A DNA stretch of 64,000 nucleotides from CAG-791 sp002392385 (GTDB taxonomy: Bacteria; Bacillota; Clostridia; Lachnospirales; Lachnospiraceae). Shown here one piece after another: positions 42,315-51,256 of this stretch. The DNA lies in contig CAMOIU010000002.1 in the NCBI GenBank assembly GCA_946616295.1, positions 15,448 to 79,447 of the forward strand. Reading direction: 5' to 3'. The translations under genes were made by a program, and so were the position numbers. The notes beneath the pieces were generated by a model that saw nothing but the letters and a program-made list of their open reading frames with translations, did not search any database and was not told the DNA's origin. Position 1 is the first letter of the stretch, and each line of letters opens with the position of its first letter.

Positions 42315-42533
42315 ATGTTTCCGAATCTGGATGCTGAGATGGCAAGAAGAAAAATAACAAGAGGAACACTAGCCGGTCTTCTGCATATGACTCCCAGTAC
42401 TCTCTCTATGAAGCTCAATGGCAAGGCCACTTTGACACTGCCTGAGTGCATAAAGATCAGAAATGCTGTGGATGAAAAGCTGGAGCTCGGCTATCTTTTT
42501 GCGTCCGACGAAGACGAAGTGTTGCAGCACTGA
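42315..42533 (+). CDS. Cro-like helix-turn-helix regulator
   Basis: This 72-residue first gene of the rightward early transcript has an XRE-like HTH: RKITRGTLAGLLHMTPSTLSMKLNG with a recognition helix at TPSTLSMKL. AAAGGAGG precedes ATG 42315. Position right after the pR-like promoter and opposite the CI-like gene marks it as the Cro equivalent. Its HTH differs clearly from the CI-like protein, so shared operator use is inferred. Confidence 0.8.
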   Translation: MFPNLDAEMARRKITRGTLAGLLHMTPSTLSMKLNGKATLTLPECIKIRNAVDEKLELGYLFASDEDEVLQH

Positions 42534-42555
42534 AACAGGAGAACGGAGGGGAAAG

Positions 42556-42804
42556 ATGAAGAAATACGTTTGGGTAGTGAGCTACCTGGTGAAAGGCAAC
42601 GACGGCGATGTCGCTGGCTACAGGACGGCTTTTGAGGCGGCGGACGTGATCATGGCGGCTCTGCAGGCCGGGGACTTCTTCCGGGTAACCTATGGGCCGG
42701 ACTATGAAACGATCATCACCGGTGTCGCGATCGGCGGTAAGGCCAACGAGTCGCTGATCGGAGAGGTGGTCGGAGACCCGTTCGCAGTCGACTGGCCGGA
42801 GTAA
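42556..42804 (+). CDS. Phage early protein of unknown function (82 aa)
   Basis: I do not recognise this 82-residue acidic protein. It starts MKKYVWVVSYLVKGNDGDVAG, has alternating strand-like segments and a C-terminal GVAIGGKANESLIGEVVGDP, with no membrane segment. ATG 42556 follows GGAGGGGAAAG. It lies between two HTH genes in the early operon. Confidence 0.65.
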   Translation: MKKYVWVVSYLVKGNDGDVAGYRTAFEAADVIMAALQAGDFFRVTYGPDYETIITGVAIGGKANESLIGEVVGDPFAVDWPE

Positions 42805-42816
42805 GGAGGTGGGGAA

Positions 42817-43029
42817 GTGATTACAAGAGCAAACCTGATCCGGGGACGGACGAAGATGACCGGGCTTACCATCGCTCAGCTGGCCCAGAGAGCAGGGATC
42901 GTCAGGCAGACGCTGTACGCCCATCTGAAGGATCCCGGCAAGATCACCCTGGCGGAGCTGCGGGCCATCGACATGCAGGTCCACTTCTCTGACGAGGAGC
43001 TGGTGCAGCTGGTAAGGAGGCGGACATGA
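42817..43029 (+). CDS. Small XRE-type helix-turn-helix protein (70 aa)
   Basis: This 70-residue DNA-binding protein has an HTH at GLTIAQLAQRAGIVRQTLYAHLKDP. The start is GTG 42817 with GGAGGTGGGG just upstream. The end overlaps the next gene by 4 bp (ATGA). It is probably an accessory early regulator. The target is unknown. Confidence 0.7.
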   Translation: MITRANLIRGRTKMTGLTIAQLAQRAGIVRQTLYAHLKDPGKITLAELRAIDMQVHFSDEELVQLVRRRT

Positions 43030-43436
43030 TCACAGCGAGAGACGTAGAGACATGGAGCTGCCCGGATCCGAAAGCGGAGCGGCCGGCAGTCAGGGTAAAG
43101 CGCAGGCCGGCAGTGAAGCCCCGGTTTGAACCGATCATCTACAAGGAGCCGGCGCCAAAGACGGAAGAGCCCAAGGTCGTCCAGACGTTCTACGAGACGC
43201 ATCTGGAGAAGGGTACGGTAAATGACAGCGCCGCATCCCTGATCGGCAAGAAGACCCAGTGGACCCGGTGGACGATAAATGACCTGTTTGCTGCGGTCCG
43301 GATGGACACTGAGGGCCTGACCTACGAACAGATCGGGGAGAAGCTGGGCCGACCGAAGGGCAGCGTACAGAAGAAGATCCAGGAATGGAGAAAGACACAC
43401 GGATTAGGCAGGAAGAAGCCGAGGAGGAAGGAATGA
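43026..43436 (+). CDS. Basic HTH-like phage protein (136 aa)
   Basis: This 136-residue protein has a Pro/Arg/Lys-rich N-terminal half and a C-terminal Myb/HTH-like segment: TRWTINDLFAAVRMDTEGLTYEQIGEKLGRPKGSVQKKI. The pattern WTxxDLxxA...G.s..eIgeeLGRpkGSVqkki is that of GcrA/SANT-like DNA-binding domains in phage proteins. It ends in a basic tail (GRKKPRRKE). Coupled by ATGA overlaps on both sides. DNA binding is inferred. Confidence 0.7.
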   Translation: MITARDVETWSCPDPKAERPAVRVKRRPAVKPRFEPIIYKEPAPKTEEPKVVQTFYETHLEKGTVNDSAASLIGKKTQWTRWTINDLFAAVRMDTEGLTYEQIGEKLGRPKGSVQKKIQEWRKTHGLGRKKPRRKE

Positions 43437-43603
43437 GGATCATCACAGATATCGCCGTATTCGGACTGATGCTGTTTGGGAGCATGCTGGACAGTGAGAG
43501 CCCGCTCCCGATCCTGGCCTGTGCGGTCTGCCTTGTCTGGCTGTTCATCGCAGCATTAAGAATGCCCCGGAGCGCTGGCACGCTTACCGGAGCAGAAGAA
43601 TGA
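43433..43603 (+). CDS. Small membrane protein (56 aa)
   Basis: This 56-residue product has two hydrophobic segments (ITDIAVFGLMLFGSML and PLPILACAVCLVWLFIAAL) and a short polar tail. ATG 43433 overlaps the previous stop, so translation is coupled. No family recognised; it is a probable inner-membrane phage protein. Confidence 0.6.
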   Translation: MRIITDIAVFGLMLFGSMLDSESPLPILACAVCLVWLFIAALRMPRSAGTLTGAEE

Positions 43604-43610
43604 ATCTCTA

Positions 43611-43627
43611 AGGTGATTATATCACCT
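43611..43627. promoter_or_regulatory. Palindromic operator-like site
   Basis: AGGTGAT and ATCACCT are perfect 7-bp arms around TAT, 18 bp before the ParB-like gene. It could be its binding site or a regulatory hairpin. Confidence 0.45.
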
Positions 43628-43644
43628 GGAAAGGTAAGGAAACA

Positions 43645-44448
43645 ATGGGAGCTAAGAAGGTCCTTGAAACGATGGACCACGGTATGTTCAAGAGACTTGA
43701 CGGAAACAGACCAGTCTCTGAGCTCCGTGTCAAAAAGATTATCGGAAGCATCAAGAAAGTTGGGTATGTAACTTCTCCGATCGTAGTCAATGAACAGTAT
43801 CAGGTGATTGACGGGCAGGGCAGACTCGAAGCACTTAAACGACTGAAGATGCCAGTCCATTACATCATCGTGCCGAACGTAGGAATTGATGAATGCATCG
43901 CCATGAACATGAATCAGTCCAACTGGACGCTGATGGACTACATCGGGAGTCACGCGGAAACAGGAAACACTTCCTATATGTACTTGCTCAACCTGATCAA
44001 GGCCTATGGGAAGACTCTCCAGAACAAAGTCATCTTATATGTCGTCACTGGAAAGATCGACGGAAACTACTCGTACATAAAGGACGGAAGGCTTACCTGT
44101 ACAGCCTAGGACTACAATCGCGCGCAGAGGATCCTTTCATTCCTTACAGGATTTACGCCTCTGTTCAGAAGAGTGCAAGGGCACAACGAATACTATTATG
44201 AAGCGCTCGCATTCTGCTTTGAAGATCCGGAGATCGATAACGACAGGCTTGTTGAGAAGATGACACAGCTGCAGGGAAACCTTTATCCGGTTACCACGAT
44301 TCTGCAGGCATTCGATGTGCTCGAGGAGATCTACAACAACAGAGCAAGGAAGCGGGTATACATCAAGACCAATTACCGCAAGGCGATGGATGACAAGTAC
44401 AGCTGGTATAACACAAGGTACGGAAACAAATACGAGGAGGAAAACTAA
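43645..44448 (+). pseudogene. ParB-like nuclease-domain protein interrupted by an in-frame TAG
   Basis: Residues 1-154 show a ParB/Srx-like N-domain (SELRVKKIIGSIKKVGYVTSP, VIDGQGRLEALKRL with the GxxR box). Codon 155 is TAG (44107-44109). The same frame continues without another stop to 44448, through DYNRAQRILSFLTGF and a helical C-domain ending GNKYEEEN. The context TCTA*DYNRAQ suggests a GAG-to-TAG change. It may be a true nonsense mutation or a sequence error; a restart inside the second half (GTG 44173) could make the C-domain alone. The intact protein would have 267 residues. Amber stops end other genes here, so recoding is unlikely. Confidence 0.75.
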
Positions 44449-44846
44449 TGACGATTCAACTTACTTTTGACAGCTTTGACGACTACTATGCGGGAATCCG
44501 CAAGCTGGCTGACTCAATGATGCAGGAGCCTGCAGCGGAAACAGAGTTCGTCCCGGAACCGGAGAAGCCGATCGTGATCACCGAGGAGCCGGCAGAAAAG
44601 GCACTTGAAGCGGTGCAGGAGCCGGAGAAGGCGGAGCAGAAGGAGCCGAAAGCGGAGCCGGCAGTCACTGAGGACTTCCGGGTCGAGGTCCGCAGGATCC
44701 TGTCCAGGATCAACAAGACGACCGGGACCAAGCTCGCCAGCAAGCTGATCAAAGAGGTCACCGGGAAGGAACGACTGACAGAGGTGGCGCTGGAGGATCT
44801 GCCGGCCCTCATGGAGAAAGCGAAGGAGGTTCTCGATGCCCAGTAA
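44448..44846 (+). CDS. Acidic phage protein of unknown function (132 aa)
   Basis: This 132-residue protein has a short N-terminal strand/helix (MTIQLTFDSFDDYYAGIRKL), a Glu/Pro/Ala-rich linker at residues 25-70, and a C-terminal helical domain (VRRILSRINKTTGTKLASKLI...LPALMEKAKEVL). This C-terminal pattern often occurs in phage proteins next to DUF2800 and may be an rRNA-biogenesis-like or DNA-binding helical fold; the function is unknown. It is coupled to the ParB-like gene by TAATG and overlaps the DUF2800 gene by 11 bp. Confidence 0.65.
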   Translation: MTIQLTFDSFDDYYAGIRKLADSMMQEPAAETEFVPEPEKPIVITEEPAEKALEAVQEPEKAEQKEPKAEPAVTEDFRVEVRRILSRINKTTGTKLASKLIKEVTGKERLTEVALEDLPALMEKAKEVLDAQ

Positions 44847-45993
44847 GCACGCCAGGCTCTCGCCCTCCAGTGCAGAGCGGTGGAAGAACTGCCCCGGATC
44901 CGTGGCGCTCTCTGAGCAACTGCCGGCGCCGCCGTCTACATCCTATGCGGATGAAGGGACACTGGCCCACTCCGTGGCAGAACTGAAACTGAAGAGAAAT
45001 GAGATCGGGAAGGCAAAGTACCAGAACACTTTCAGGAAGCTGACCAAAGGGAACGAATACTGGTGCGGCGAGATGGACGAGGCCACCGACTACTACGCCG
45101 ATACCGTCATGGAGCTCCTGGCAGCCGCCGGAGACGACGCGGAGCTTCTGGTGGAGCAGCAGTTCAGCCTGAGCGAGTGGGTACCGGAAAGCTTCGGCAC
45201 ATCTGACGCGGTGATCATCGGCGGCAGCACGATTCAGGTGATCGACCTCAAATACGGCAAGGGCGTGAAGGTAAACGCCGTGGGCAATCCGCAGCTGCGG
45301 CTGTACGGCCTCGGAGCTGCCGGCCTTTTCGGAGACCTGTACGATTTCGACACGGTCCGTATGACGATCATCCAGCCCAGACTTGATCATGTGAGCACGG
45401 AGGAATTGCCGCTGAAGGAGCTCCTGCGGTGGGCAGAGGAGGAGATCCGGCCTGCCGCGAAGGAAGCGATGGAAGGATCTGACAGGACACAGTGCGGTGA
45501 CTGGTGCCGATTCTGTCCGGCAAGGGCCGTCTGCAGGACCCGGGCGGAGTACTGCCTCGAGGTCGCAAAGGACGAGTTCAAGGAGCCGCCGCTCCTCACA
45601 GACGAGGAGATCGGGGAGATCCTGAAGCGGGCTGATACGATCCGCAAGTGGGTAGAGGAGATCAGCAGCTACGCCCTTCAGCAGGCGCTGGACGGCAAGC
45701 ACTACGACGGCTGGAAGGTCGTGGAGGGCAGGAGCGTCCGCAAGTACGCAGATGAGGCGAAGGTCGCCGAAAAGCTGATCGGCGAAGGATTCGCGGAGGC
45801 CATGCTGTATGAGAGGAAGATGCTCGGGATTTCCGCGATGGAGAAGCTGGTCGGCAAGAAGAGATTCGCAGAGACACTTGAGGGACTGATCATCAAGCCT
45901 GCCGGCAAACCGGTCCTCGTCCCGGAGAGTGATAAGAGGGAAGCTATCAACACTGTAGAACAGGCAAGAGAAGACTTTAAGGAGGAAGCATGA
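44836..45993 (+). CDS. DUF2800 family protein, PD-(D/E)XK nuclease-like
   Basis: This 385-residue phage protein starts with the DUF2800 signature HARLSPSSAERWKNCPGSV. The nuclease core shows DAVIIGGSTIQVIDLKYGKG (D...LKYGKG, like the D-ExK of PD-(D/E)XK enzymes). A Cys cluster CGDWCRFCPARAVCR follows, as in Cas4/AddB-type iron-sulfur nucleases. These proteins sit beside DUF2815 and PolA in Gram-positive phages, suggesting a role in DNA end processing or recombination. Exonuclease activity is inferred from motifs. Confidence 0.88.
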   Translation: MPSKHARLSPSSAERWKNCPGSVALSEQLPAPPSTSYADEGTLAHSVAELKLKRNEIGKAKYQNTFRKLTKGNEYWCGEMDEATDYYADTVMELLAAAGDDAELLVEQQFSLSEWVPESFGTSDAVIIGGSTIQVIDLKYGKGVKVNAVGNPQLRLYGLGAAGLFGDLYDFDTVRMTIIQPRLDHVSTEELPLKELLRWAEEEIRPAAKEAMEGSDRTQCGDWCRFCPARAVCRTRAEYCLEVAKDEFKEPPLLTDEEIGEILKRADTIRKWVEEISSYALQQALDGKHYDGWKVVEGRSVRKYADEAKVAEKLIGEGFAEAMLYERKMLGISAMEKLVGKKRFAETLEGLIIKPAGKPVLVPESDKREAINTVEQAREDFKEEA

Positions 45994-46535
45994 GCACAAA
46001 GGTCGTAACAGGTAAGGTCAGATTCAGCTATGTCAACATCTTCAGGAGCAGAGCGTTCACGCAGGATCAGGACGCCAAGTACAGCATCTGCCTCCTGATC
46101 CCCAAGGAGGACAAGGCCACCATCAGGAAGATCAAGGCGGCCATCGAGGAGGCAATCCAGGACGGCATCAGCTCCAAGTGGAACGGAAAGAAGCCCGCAA
46201 GCCTCAAGCTCCCGCTGCGCGACGGCGACGAAGAGAGGGCCGCCGAGGCTCCCGAGTACGAGGGCATGTTCTTCCTGAATGCCAACAGCACCCAGAAGCC
46301 CGGGATCGTGGACAAGGACAGGAACGAGATCCTGGATCCGGATGAGGTATACAGCGGCTGCTGGGGACGCGCTTCGATCAACTTCTACGCCTTCAACACG
46401 AACGGCAACAGAGGCATCGGTGTGGGCCTCAACAACATCCAGAAACTGAAGGACGGGGAGCATCTGGGCAGTGCCAGGATGTCCGCTGAGGACGACTTCG
46501 ACGATGACTACGAAGACGATGAGGACGACTTCTGA
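45990..46535 (+). CDS. DUF2815 family protein, SSB-like
   Basis: This 181-residue protein opens VVTGKVRFSYVNIFRSRAF, contains YSICLLIPKEDK and GCWGRASINFYAFN, and ends in a very acidic tail (DDFDDDYEDDEDDF). DUF2815 proteins are predicted OB-fold, single-strand DNA-binding proteins; the acidic tail resembles SSB tails that recruit partners. It overlaps the DUF2800 stop (ATGA) and the polymerase start. It probably works with the adjacent nuclease and polymerase. Confidence 0.88.
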   Translation: MSTKVVTGKVRFSYVNIFRSRAFTQDQDAKYSICLLIPKEDKATIRKIKAAIEEAIQDGISSKWNGKKPASLKLPLRDGDEERAAEAPEYEGMFFLNANSTQKPGIVDKDRNEILDPDEVYSGCWGRASINFYAFNTNGNRGIGVGLNNIQKLKDGEHLGSARMSAEDDFDDDYEDDEDDF

Positions 46536-48493
46536 TGAGAACGATGGGCGTGGACATAGAGACATACAGCTCCGTGGATATCGCGGGAGCAGGCGTCTAC
46601 AAGTATGCCTCATCGCCTGACTTCGAGGTCCTCCTGATAGCATACTGCTTCGACGGTGGAGAGGTGAAGGTGCATGACTGCACCGCTCCCGGGTGTTGGC
46701 CAAGGGACTTCCTCGACGCCCTTACGGATCCTGATGTGATCAAGACCGCTTTCAACGCCAACTTCGAGCGGACCTGTCTGTCCGCAGCACTGGGGGAAGA
46801 GATGCCTCCGGAGCAGTGGCGGTGCACGATGGTAAAGGCCCTTACGATGGGCCTCCCCGGTTCCCTGGCAGCCGTAGGCACTGCTATGGGGCTGCCGGAA
46901 GACAAGCAGAAGGACAAGCAGGGCAAGGCCCTGATCCAGTACTTCTGCAAGCCCTGCAGGCCCACGAGGGTCAATGGCGGGCGGACGAGGAACCTTCCGT
47001 ATCACGATCCGGAGCGCTGGGACCTGTTCAAGGAGTACAACCGGCAGGACGTGGTCACTGAACAGGAGATCCTCCGCAGGCTGTCCATCTATAAGACGAC
47101 ACCGGAGGAAGAAGCCCTGTGGGCGCTGGACCAGAGGATGAACGACAGAGGCGTCCGGCTCGACGTGCCGATGATCGACAAGATAGTCAGCTACGACGCC
47201 CAACGCCGTCAGGAGCTGCAGGAAGAGGCTCAGAAGATTACCGGCCTCAGCAACCCGAACAGCCTGTCACAGCTGAAGGACTGGCTGAACGATCAGGGCC
47301 TGCCGATGAAGAGCGTCACGAAGGATACGATCGCTGCGGCGCTGACGCTGCAGTATATCCCGGATAATGTGCGCCGGGTCCTCGAGATCAGGACGGCACT
47401 GGGGAAGACCAGCGTGGCGAAATACGCTGCCATGCAGGAGGCTGTCTGCCCGGACGGACGTCTGCGCGGGATCCTGCAGTTCTATGGCGCCAACAGGTCC
47501 GGCAGGTGGGCCGGCAGGATCGTGCAGACCCACAACCTCGCAAGGAACAGCCTGCCGGATCTGGATCTGGCCAGAGAGCTGGCGGAGGAAGGAGACTTCG
47601 AGACCATGCAGACCCTGTTCGGCGAGACGGCGTTCGTCTTCTCTGAGCTGATCCGCACGGCGTTCATCCCTTCCGAAGGCTGCAGGTTCGTGGTGAGTGA
47701 CTTCTCTGCCATAGAGGCGAGAGTGATCAGCTGGATCAGCGGCGAGGAGTGGCGCCTGGAGGCCTTCCGGCAGGGGAAGGACATCTACTGCGAGACAGCC
47801 TCCCAGATGTATCACGTACCTGTCGTGAAGCATGGCATCAACGGTGACCTGCGCCAGAAGGGCAAGGTCGCTGAACTGGCCTGCGGGTACCAGGGAGGCG
47901 TTGGAGCCATGAAGGCGATGGACAAGGAAGGTAAGATCCCTGAGGAGGAGCTGCAGTCGGTCGTGGACCAGTGGCGGCAGGCAAACCCGAAAGTGGTGAA
48001 GCTGTGGCGGGACTACGAGACCGCCGCGAAGTTGGCGATTCTGGAGCACAGGACCGTGCGGAGGCCCAGAGGCGTCACGTTCTCCTACATCAACGGCAAC
48101 CTGTTCATCAAGCTCCCGGGAGGCAGAAAGCTCTGCTACTGGGGCGCCCGGATCCGGCAGGATGCGGTAAACGGCAGGGAGCAGATCGTCTACATGGGCG
48201 TCAACCAGACGACCAGACAGTGGCAGGAGACAGAGACCTACGGAGGGAAGCTCGTGGAGAATGTCGTGCAGGCGACCGCCAGGGACTGTCTCGCTGTGGC
48301 CATGACCCGCGTATCGGAGATGGGCTACAACATCGTGATGCACGTTCATGACGAGATGATCGTAGACGTGCCCGTGGAAGACACGGAGGCTCTCGACAGG
48401 ATCAATGCCGCCATGGCCGCTCCGATCGACTGGGCTCCCGGCCTTCCGCTCAAAGGAGACGGATACGAGACGACTTTTTATAAGAAGGACTGA
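46535..48493 (+). CDS. polA: Phage family-A DNA polymerase
   Basis: This 652-residue polymerase has an N-terminal 3'-5' exonuclease-type segment (GVDIETYSSVDI, then the NANFERTCLSAAL region). The family-A palm has motif A SDFSAIEARVISW near residue 390, motif B around KGKVAELACGYQGGVGAM, and motif C HVHDEMIVDVP near 600. The 5'-nuclease domain of host PolI is lacking, as usual for phage enzymes. It is coupled to DUF2815 by TGATG and is followed 2 bp later by vapE. It should replicate the phage genome. Confidence 0.94.
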   Translation: MRTMGVDIETYSSVDIAGAGVYKYASSPDFEVLLIAYCFDGGEVKVHDCTAPGCWPRDFLDALTDPDVIKTAFNANFERTCLSAALGEEMPPEQWRCTMVKALTMGLPGSLAAVGTAMGLPEDKQKDKQGKALIQYFCKPCRPTRVNGGRTRNLPYHDPERWDLFKEYNRQDVVTEQEILRRLSIYKTTPEEEALWALDQRMNDRGVRLDVPMIDKIVSYDAQRRQELQEEAQKITGLSNPNSLSQLKDWLNDQGLPMKSVTKDTIAAALTLQYIPDNVRRVLEIRTALGKTSVAKYAAMQEAVCPDGRLRGILQFYGANRSGRWAGRIVQTHNLARNSLPDLDLARELAEEGDFETMQTLFGETAFVFSELIRTAFIPSEGCRFVVSDFSAIEARVISWISGEEWRLEAFRQGKDIYCETASQMYHVPVVKHGINGDLRQKGKVAELACGYQGGVGAMKAMDKEGKIPEEELQSVVDQWRQANPKVVKLWRDYETAAKLAILEHRTVRRPRGVTFSYINGNLFIKLPGGRKLCYWGARIRQDAVNGREQIVYMGVNQTTRQWQETETYGGKLVENVVQATARDCLAVAMTRVSEMGYNIVMHVHDEMIVDVPVEDTEALDRINAAMAAPIDWAPGLPLKGDGYETTFYKKD

Positions 48494-48495
48494 TC

Positions 48496-50922
48496 ATGGA
48501 AAGTACTGTGAAAAAACTGGAGGACTACAGTATCAAGGTCCGGCATAACGGGGAGCTCATGATCTCCACCGGCCGGAGCAGGTACGAGAAGTCCTGGAAG
48601 AACAAGAACATGCTGTGGTCAGTGCTGCTGTCCAGGCTGTCAAAGTCCCAGGAGACACCGGAGACGCATGCAGAGTACATGAAGATGTCCAAGGAGCAGC
48701 AGGACCGCATCAAGGACATAGGCGGCTTTGTAGGCGGGCATCTGAAGGATGGCAAGCGTAAGACAGGCTTCGTCGCCGGCCGGCAGATCCTGACCATGGA
48801 CCTGGACTTTGCCCCGAAGGACTTCTGGGCGCAGCTGGTGGACAACCTGGACGTCAGCGGAGCACTGGCCGTCTACTCGACGCATAAGCACACGAAGGAC
48901 AAGCCGCGGTACAGGCTCGTCATGCCGCTCGACAGGGAAGTCTCTCCTGATGAGTACGAGGCGATCGCCAGGAAGATGGCGGAGAAGATCGGGATCGATT
49001 TCTTCGACGACTCCACCTATCAGGCGACACGGTTGATGTACTGGCCAAGCCACAGCGCAGACGTGGAGCCATTCTTCCGCTACAGGGACGAACCGTTCCT
49101 GCGCGCTGATGATGTTCTTGCGGAGTATCCGGACTGGACGGACACGAGCTACTGGCCGGAGTCATCCAGGATGACCGGGATCCGCAAGAAGCAGGCCGAC
49201 AAGCAGGGCGACCCGCTCCAGAAGAAAGGGATCGTCGGCGCCTTCTGCCGCACTTATACGATCCCGGAAGCGATCGCGAAGTTCCTGCCGGATGTCTATA
49301 CACCTACGGCCAAGGGTGACAGGTACACCTACGCTGCAGGATCCACTGCCGCGGGCCTCGTGGTCTACGACGGCGAGACCTTCGCATTCTCGAACCATGG
49401 CACGGATCCGGCCGGCGGCCAGCTGTGCAACGCTTTCGACCTGGTGCGGATCCATAAGTTCGGCCATCTGGACGAGGAGGCGAAGGAAGGCGCAAGCGGC
49501 AAGAGCCTGCCCAGCTATAAGGCCATGGCAGAGATGGCATCGGAGGATAAGGAGACCAGGCTCACCCTGGCCGCGGACGCGAAGGCATCCGCTGTCCTGG
49601 ACTTTGGAGACGAGATCCCGGAAGACTGGGAGGCAAAGCTCGACAGGACCAGAGAAGGCGCGCTGAAGCCTACGATCGGCAACATCGTCCTGATCCTGCA
49701 CTGCGATCCGGAGCTGCAGGGCATCGGCTACAACGACCTCAGCAAGGCAGTGGAGGTCTCCGGAAAACTCCCGTGGGAGCGTCCTGACCGCTTCTGGCGG
49801 GAAGCAGATGACGCCCAGCTGTATAACTTCGTGGCAGATAAATACCATACGCAGTTCCCGGAGGGAAAGTTCCAGAAGGCATTTACCGTAGTGACCGACG
49901 ACCGCCGGTTCAATCCTCTGAAGGATTACGTAAGGGACCTGCCGGAGTGGGACGGAGTGCCGCGGGCGGACCGGATCCTCATCGACTATCTGGGTGCCGC
50001 TGACACGGCCTACACGAAAGCCGTGACGCGCAAGACTCTGGTCGGCGCGATCCTCCGGGTACTGGATCCGGGATGCAAGTTCGACACGGTCCTGGTGCTC
50101 GACGGTAAACCCGGCATCGGCAAATCGACCCTGCTCCGGAAGCTGGGCGGCGAGTGGTTCTCCGACTCACTGAGCCTCACAGACATCCGCGATAAGACTG
50201 CTGCGGAGAAGCTGCAGGGGATCTGGATCATGGAGGTGGGAGAGATGCAGGGCACCCGGAAGGCCGACGTGGACGTCCTCAAGGGCTTCCTGTCAAGGCA
50301 GGTGGACGAGTATCGGCCGGCATACGGCAGGGTCGTGGAGAGGCGTCCCAGGACGGCCATCATCTGCGGCACGACCAACAGCACGACAGGGTTTCTGCGG
50401 GACACGACAGGCAACCGCCGGTTCTGGCCGGTACCGGTCTCCGGAAAGGGAAGCCTCAGCGTCTGGGGCATGACAGAGGAGACCAGGTCACAGATCTGGG
50501 CGGAGGCTGCAGCGTACGCTGCTGAGGGCGAGGATCCGTACCTCGACAAGGAACTGGAGAAAGAGGCCGCCAGGATGCAGCAGGAGGCGCTGGAGTATGA
50601 CGATCGCGAGGGTGAGATCATCGAATACCTGGACACGCTGCTCCCGGAGGACTGGTACAAATGGGACCTGCAGAAGCGGGTCGACTACTTCCATCAGCGG
50701 GACGAGCTGAGTTCGCAGATGAAGGGAACTATGAGAAGGGCGCGCGTCTGCTCCAGAGAGATCTTCTGCGAATGCTGGGGACGGCCGAAGAACACCTGGC
50801 GTAAGCAGGACGGCTACGAGATCGCCGCCATCATGGCAAGGATCCCCGGATGGGAGCGGACAGGAGAGATCGCAAGGATATCCGGGTACGGAAAACAGCG
50901 TTTTTACCAGCGGAACAATTAG
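48496..50922 (+). CDS. VapE-type primase/helicase
   Basis: This 808-residue replication protein has an N-terminal primase-like domain with TMDLDFAP and YSTHKHTKDKPRYRLVMPL, typical of archaeo-eukaryotic-type phage primases. A zinc- and helix-rich middle part follows. The C-terminal virulence-associated E helicase has Walker A DGKPGIGKST near residue 540, and later WIMEVGEMQG and RRPRTAIICGTTNSTTGFLRD. It stops with TAG at 50920. The AAGGA before ATG 48496 and the 2-bp gap indicate coupling with polA. It is followed by a repeat array that may be its origin. Confidence 0.92.
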   Translation: MESTVKKLEDYSIKVRHNGELMISTGRSRYEKSWKNKNMLWSVLLSRLSKSQETPETHAEYMKMSKEQQDRIKDIGGFVGGHLKDGKRKTGFVAGRQILTMDLDFAPKDFWAQLVDNLDVSGALAVYSTHKHTKDKPRYRLVMPLDREVSPDEYEAIARKMAEKIGIDFFDDSTYQATRLMYWPSHSADVEPFFRYRDEPFLRADDVLAEYPDWTDTSYWPESSRMTGIRKKQADKQGDPLQKKGIVGAFCRTYTIPEAIAKFLPDVYTPTAKGDRYTYAAGSTAAGLVVYDGETFAFSNHGTDPAGGQLCNAFDLVRIHKFGHLDEEAKEGASGKSLPSYKAMAEMASEDKETRLTLAADAKASAVLDFGDEIPEDWEAKLDRTREGALKPTIGNIVLILHCDPELQGIGYNDLSKAVEVSGKLPWERPDRFWREADDAQLYNFVADKYHTQFPEGKFQKAFTVVTDDRRFNPLKDYVRDLPEWDGVPRADRILIDYLGAADTAYTKAVTRKTLVGAILRVLDPGCKFDTVLVLDGKPGIGKSTLLRKLGGEWFSDSLSLTDIRDKTAAEKLQGIWIMEVGEMQGTRKADVDVLKGFLSRQVDEYRPAYGRVVERRPRTAIICGTTNSTTGFLRDTTGNRRFWPVPVSGKGSLSVWGMTEETRSQIWAEAAAYAAEGEDPYLDKELEKEAARMQQEALEYDDREGEIIEYLDTLLPEDWYKWDLQKRVDYFHQRDELSSQMKGTMRRARVCSREIFCECWGRPKNTWRKQDGYEIAAIMARIPGWERTGEIARISGYGKQRFYQRNN

Positions 50923-51140
50923 GCGGAACAAGGCCCAAAAAGGGGAACAAGTGCCTCAAAGCAGACACAATGGGAACAAGTACAAGTGAAACAAGTGGAA
51001 CAAGTTTTTGCAAGACTTTTGAAAACGCCTTTTCCGAGGAACAAGCGGGACAAGTTGAAAGGCACTTGTTACCGCACTTGTTCCACCGAAAAACCCAGAT
51101 GTTATATAGCTTTTAGACGTTATGGAACAAGTGGAACAAC
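50912..51140. repeat. GGAACAAG repeat array after vapE (origin candidate)
   Basis: GGAACAAG occurs exactly at 50925, 50944, 50973, 50997, 51038 and 51124. Variants lie at 50912, 50988, 51047 and 51133, and inverted CTTGTTCC at 51077. The array fills the 334-bp gap before the VRR-NUC gene together with an AT-rich stretch around 51100-51175 and an alternating CGCG/TACG segment (51176-51237). Such iteron-like repeats beside a replication initiator fit a phage origin; related vapE genes sometimes encode repeats at their 3' end, so it may also be decayed coding sequence. Confidence 0.6.
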
Positions 51141-51256
51141 TATTTCTTATTAGATTAAATGTATAACGGTATAAAAACGCGCGTAAGGCGTCCGCGCACA
51201 CGTAATACGTATGCTCATATACGCGCGCGTGCGCGTTGTTCCACAGGGAGGCAGAA

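Noticed and set aside
50850..51116. An 88-codon plus-strand frame at the vapE 3' end with GTS-type peptides.
   Set aside because: It overlaps vapE in another frame and is created by the GGAACAAG repeats; there is no RBS.
50912..51140. CRISPR array made of the GGAACAAG repeats.
   Set aside because: Repeats are only 8 bp, irregularly spaced and partly inverted, with no spacers of even length and no cas genes.
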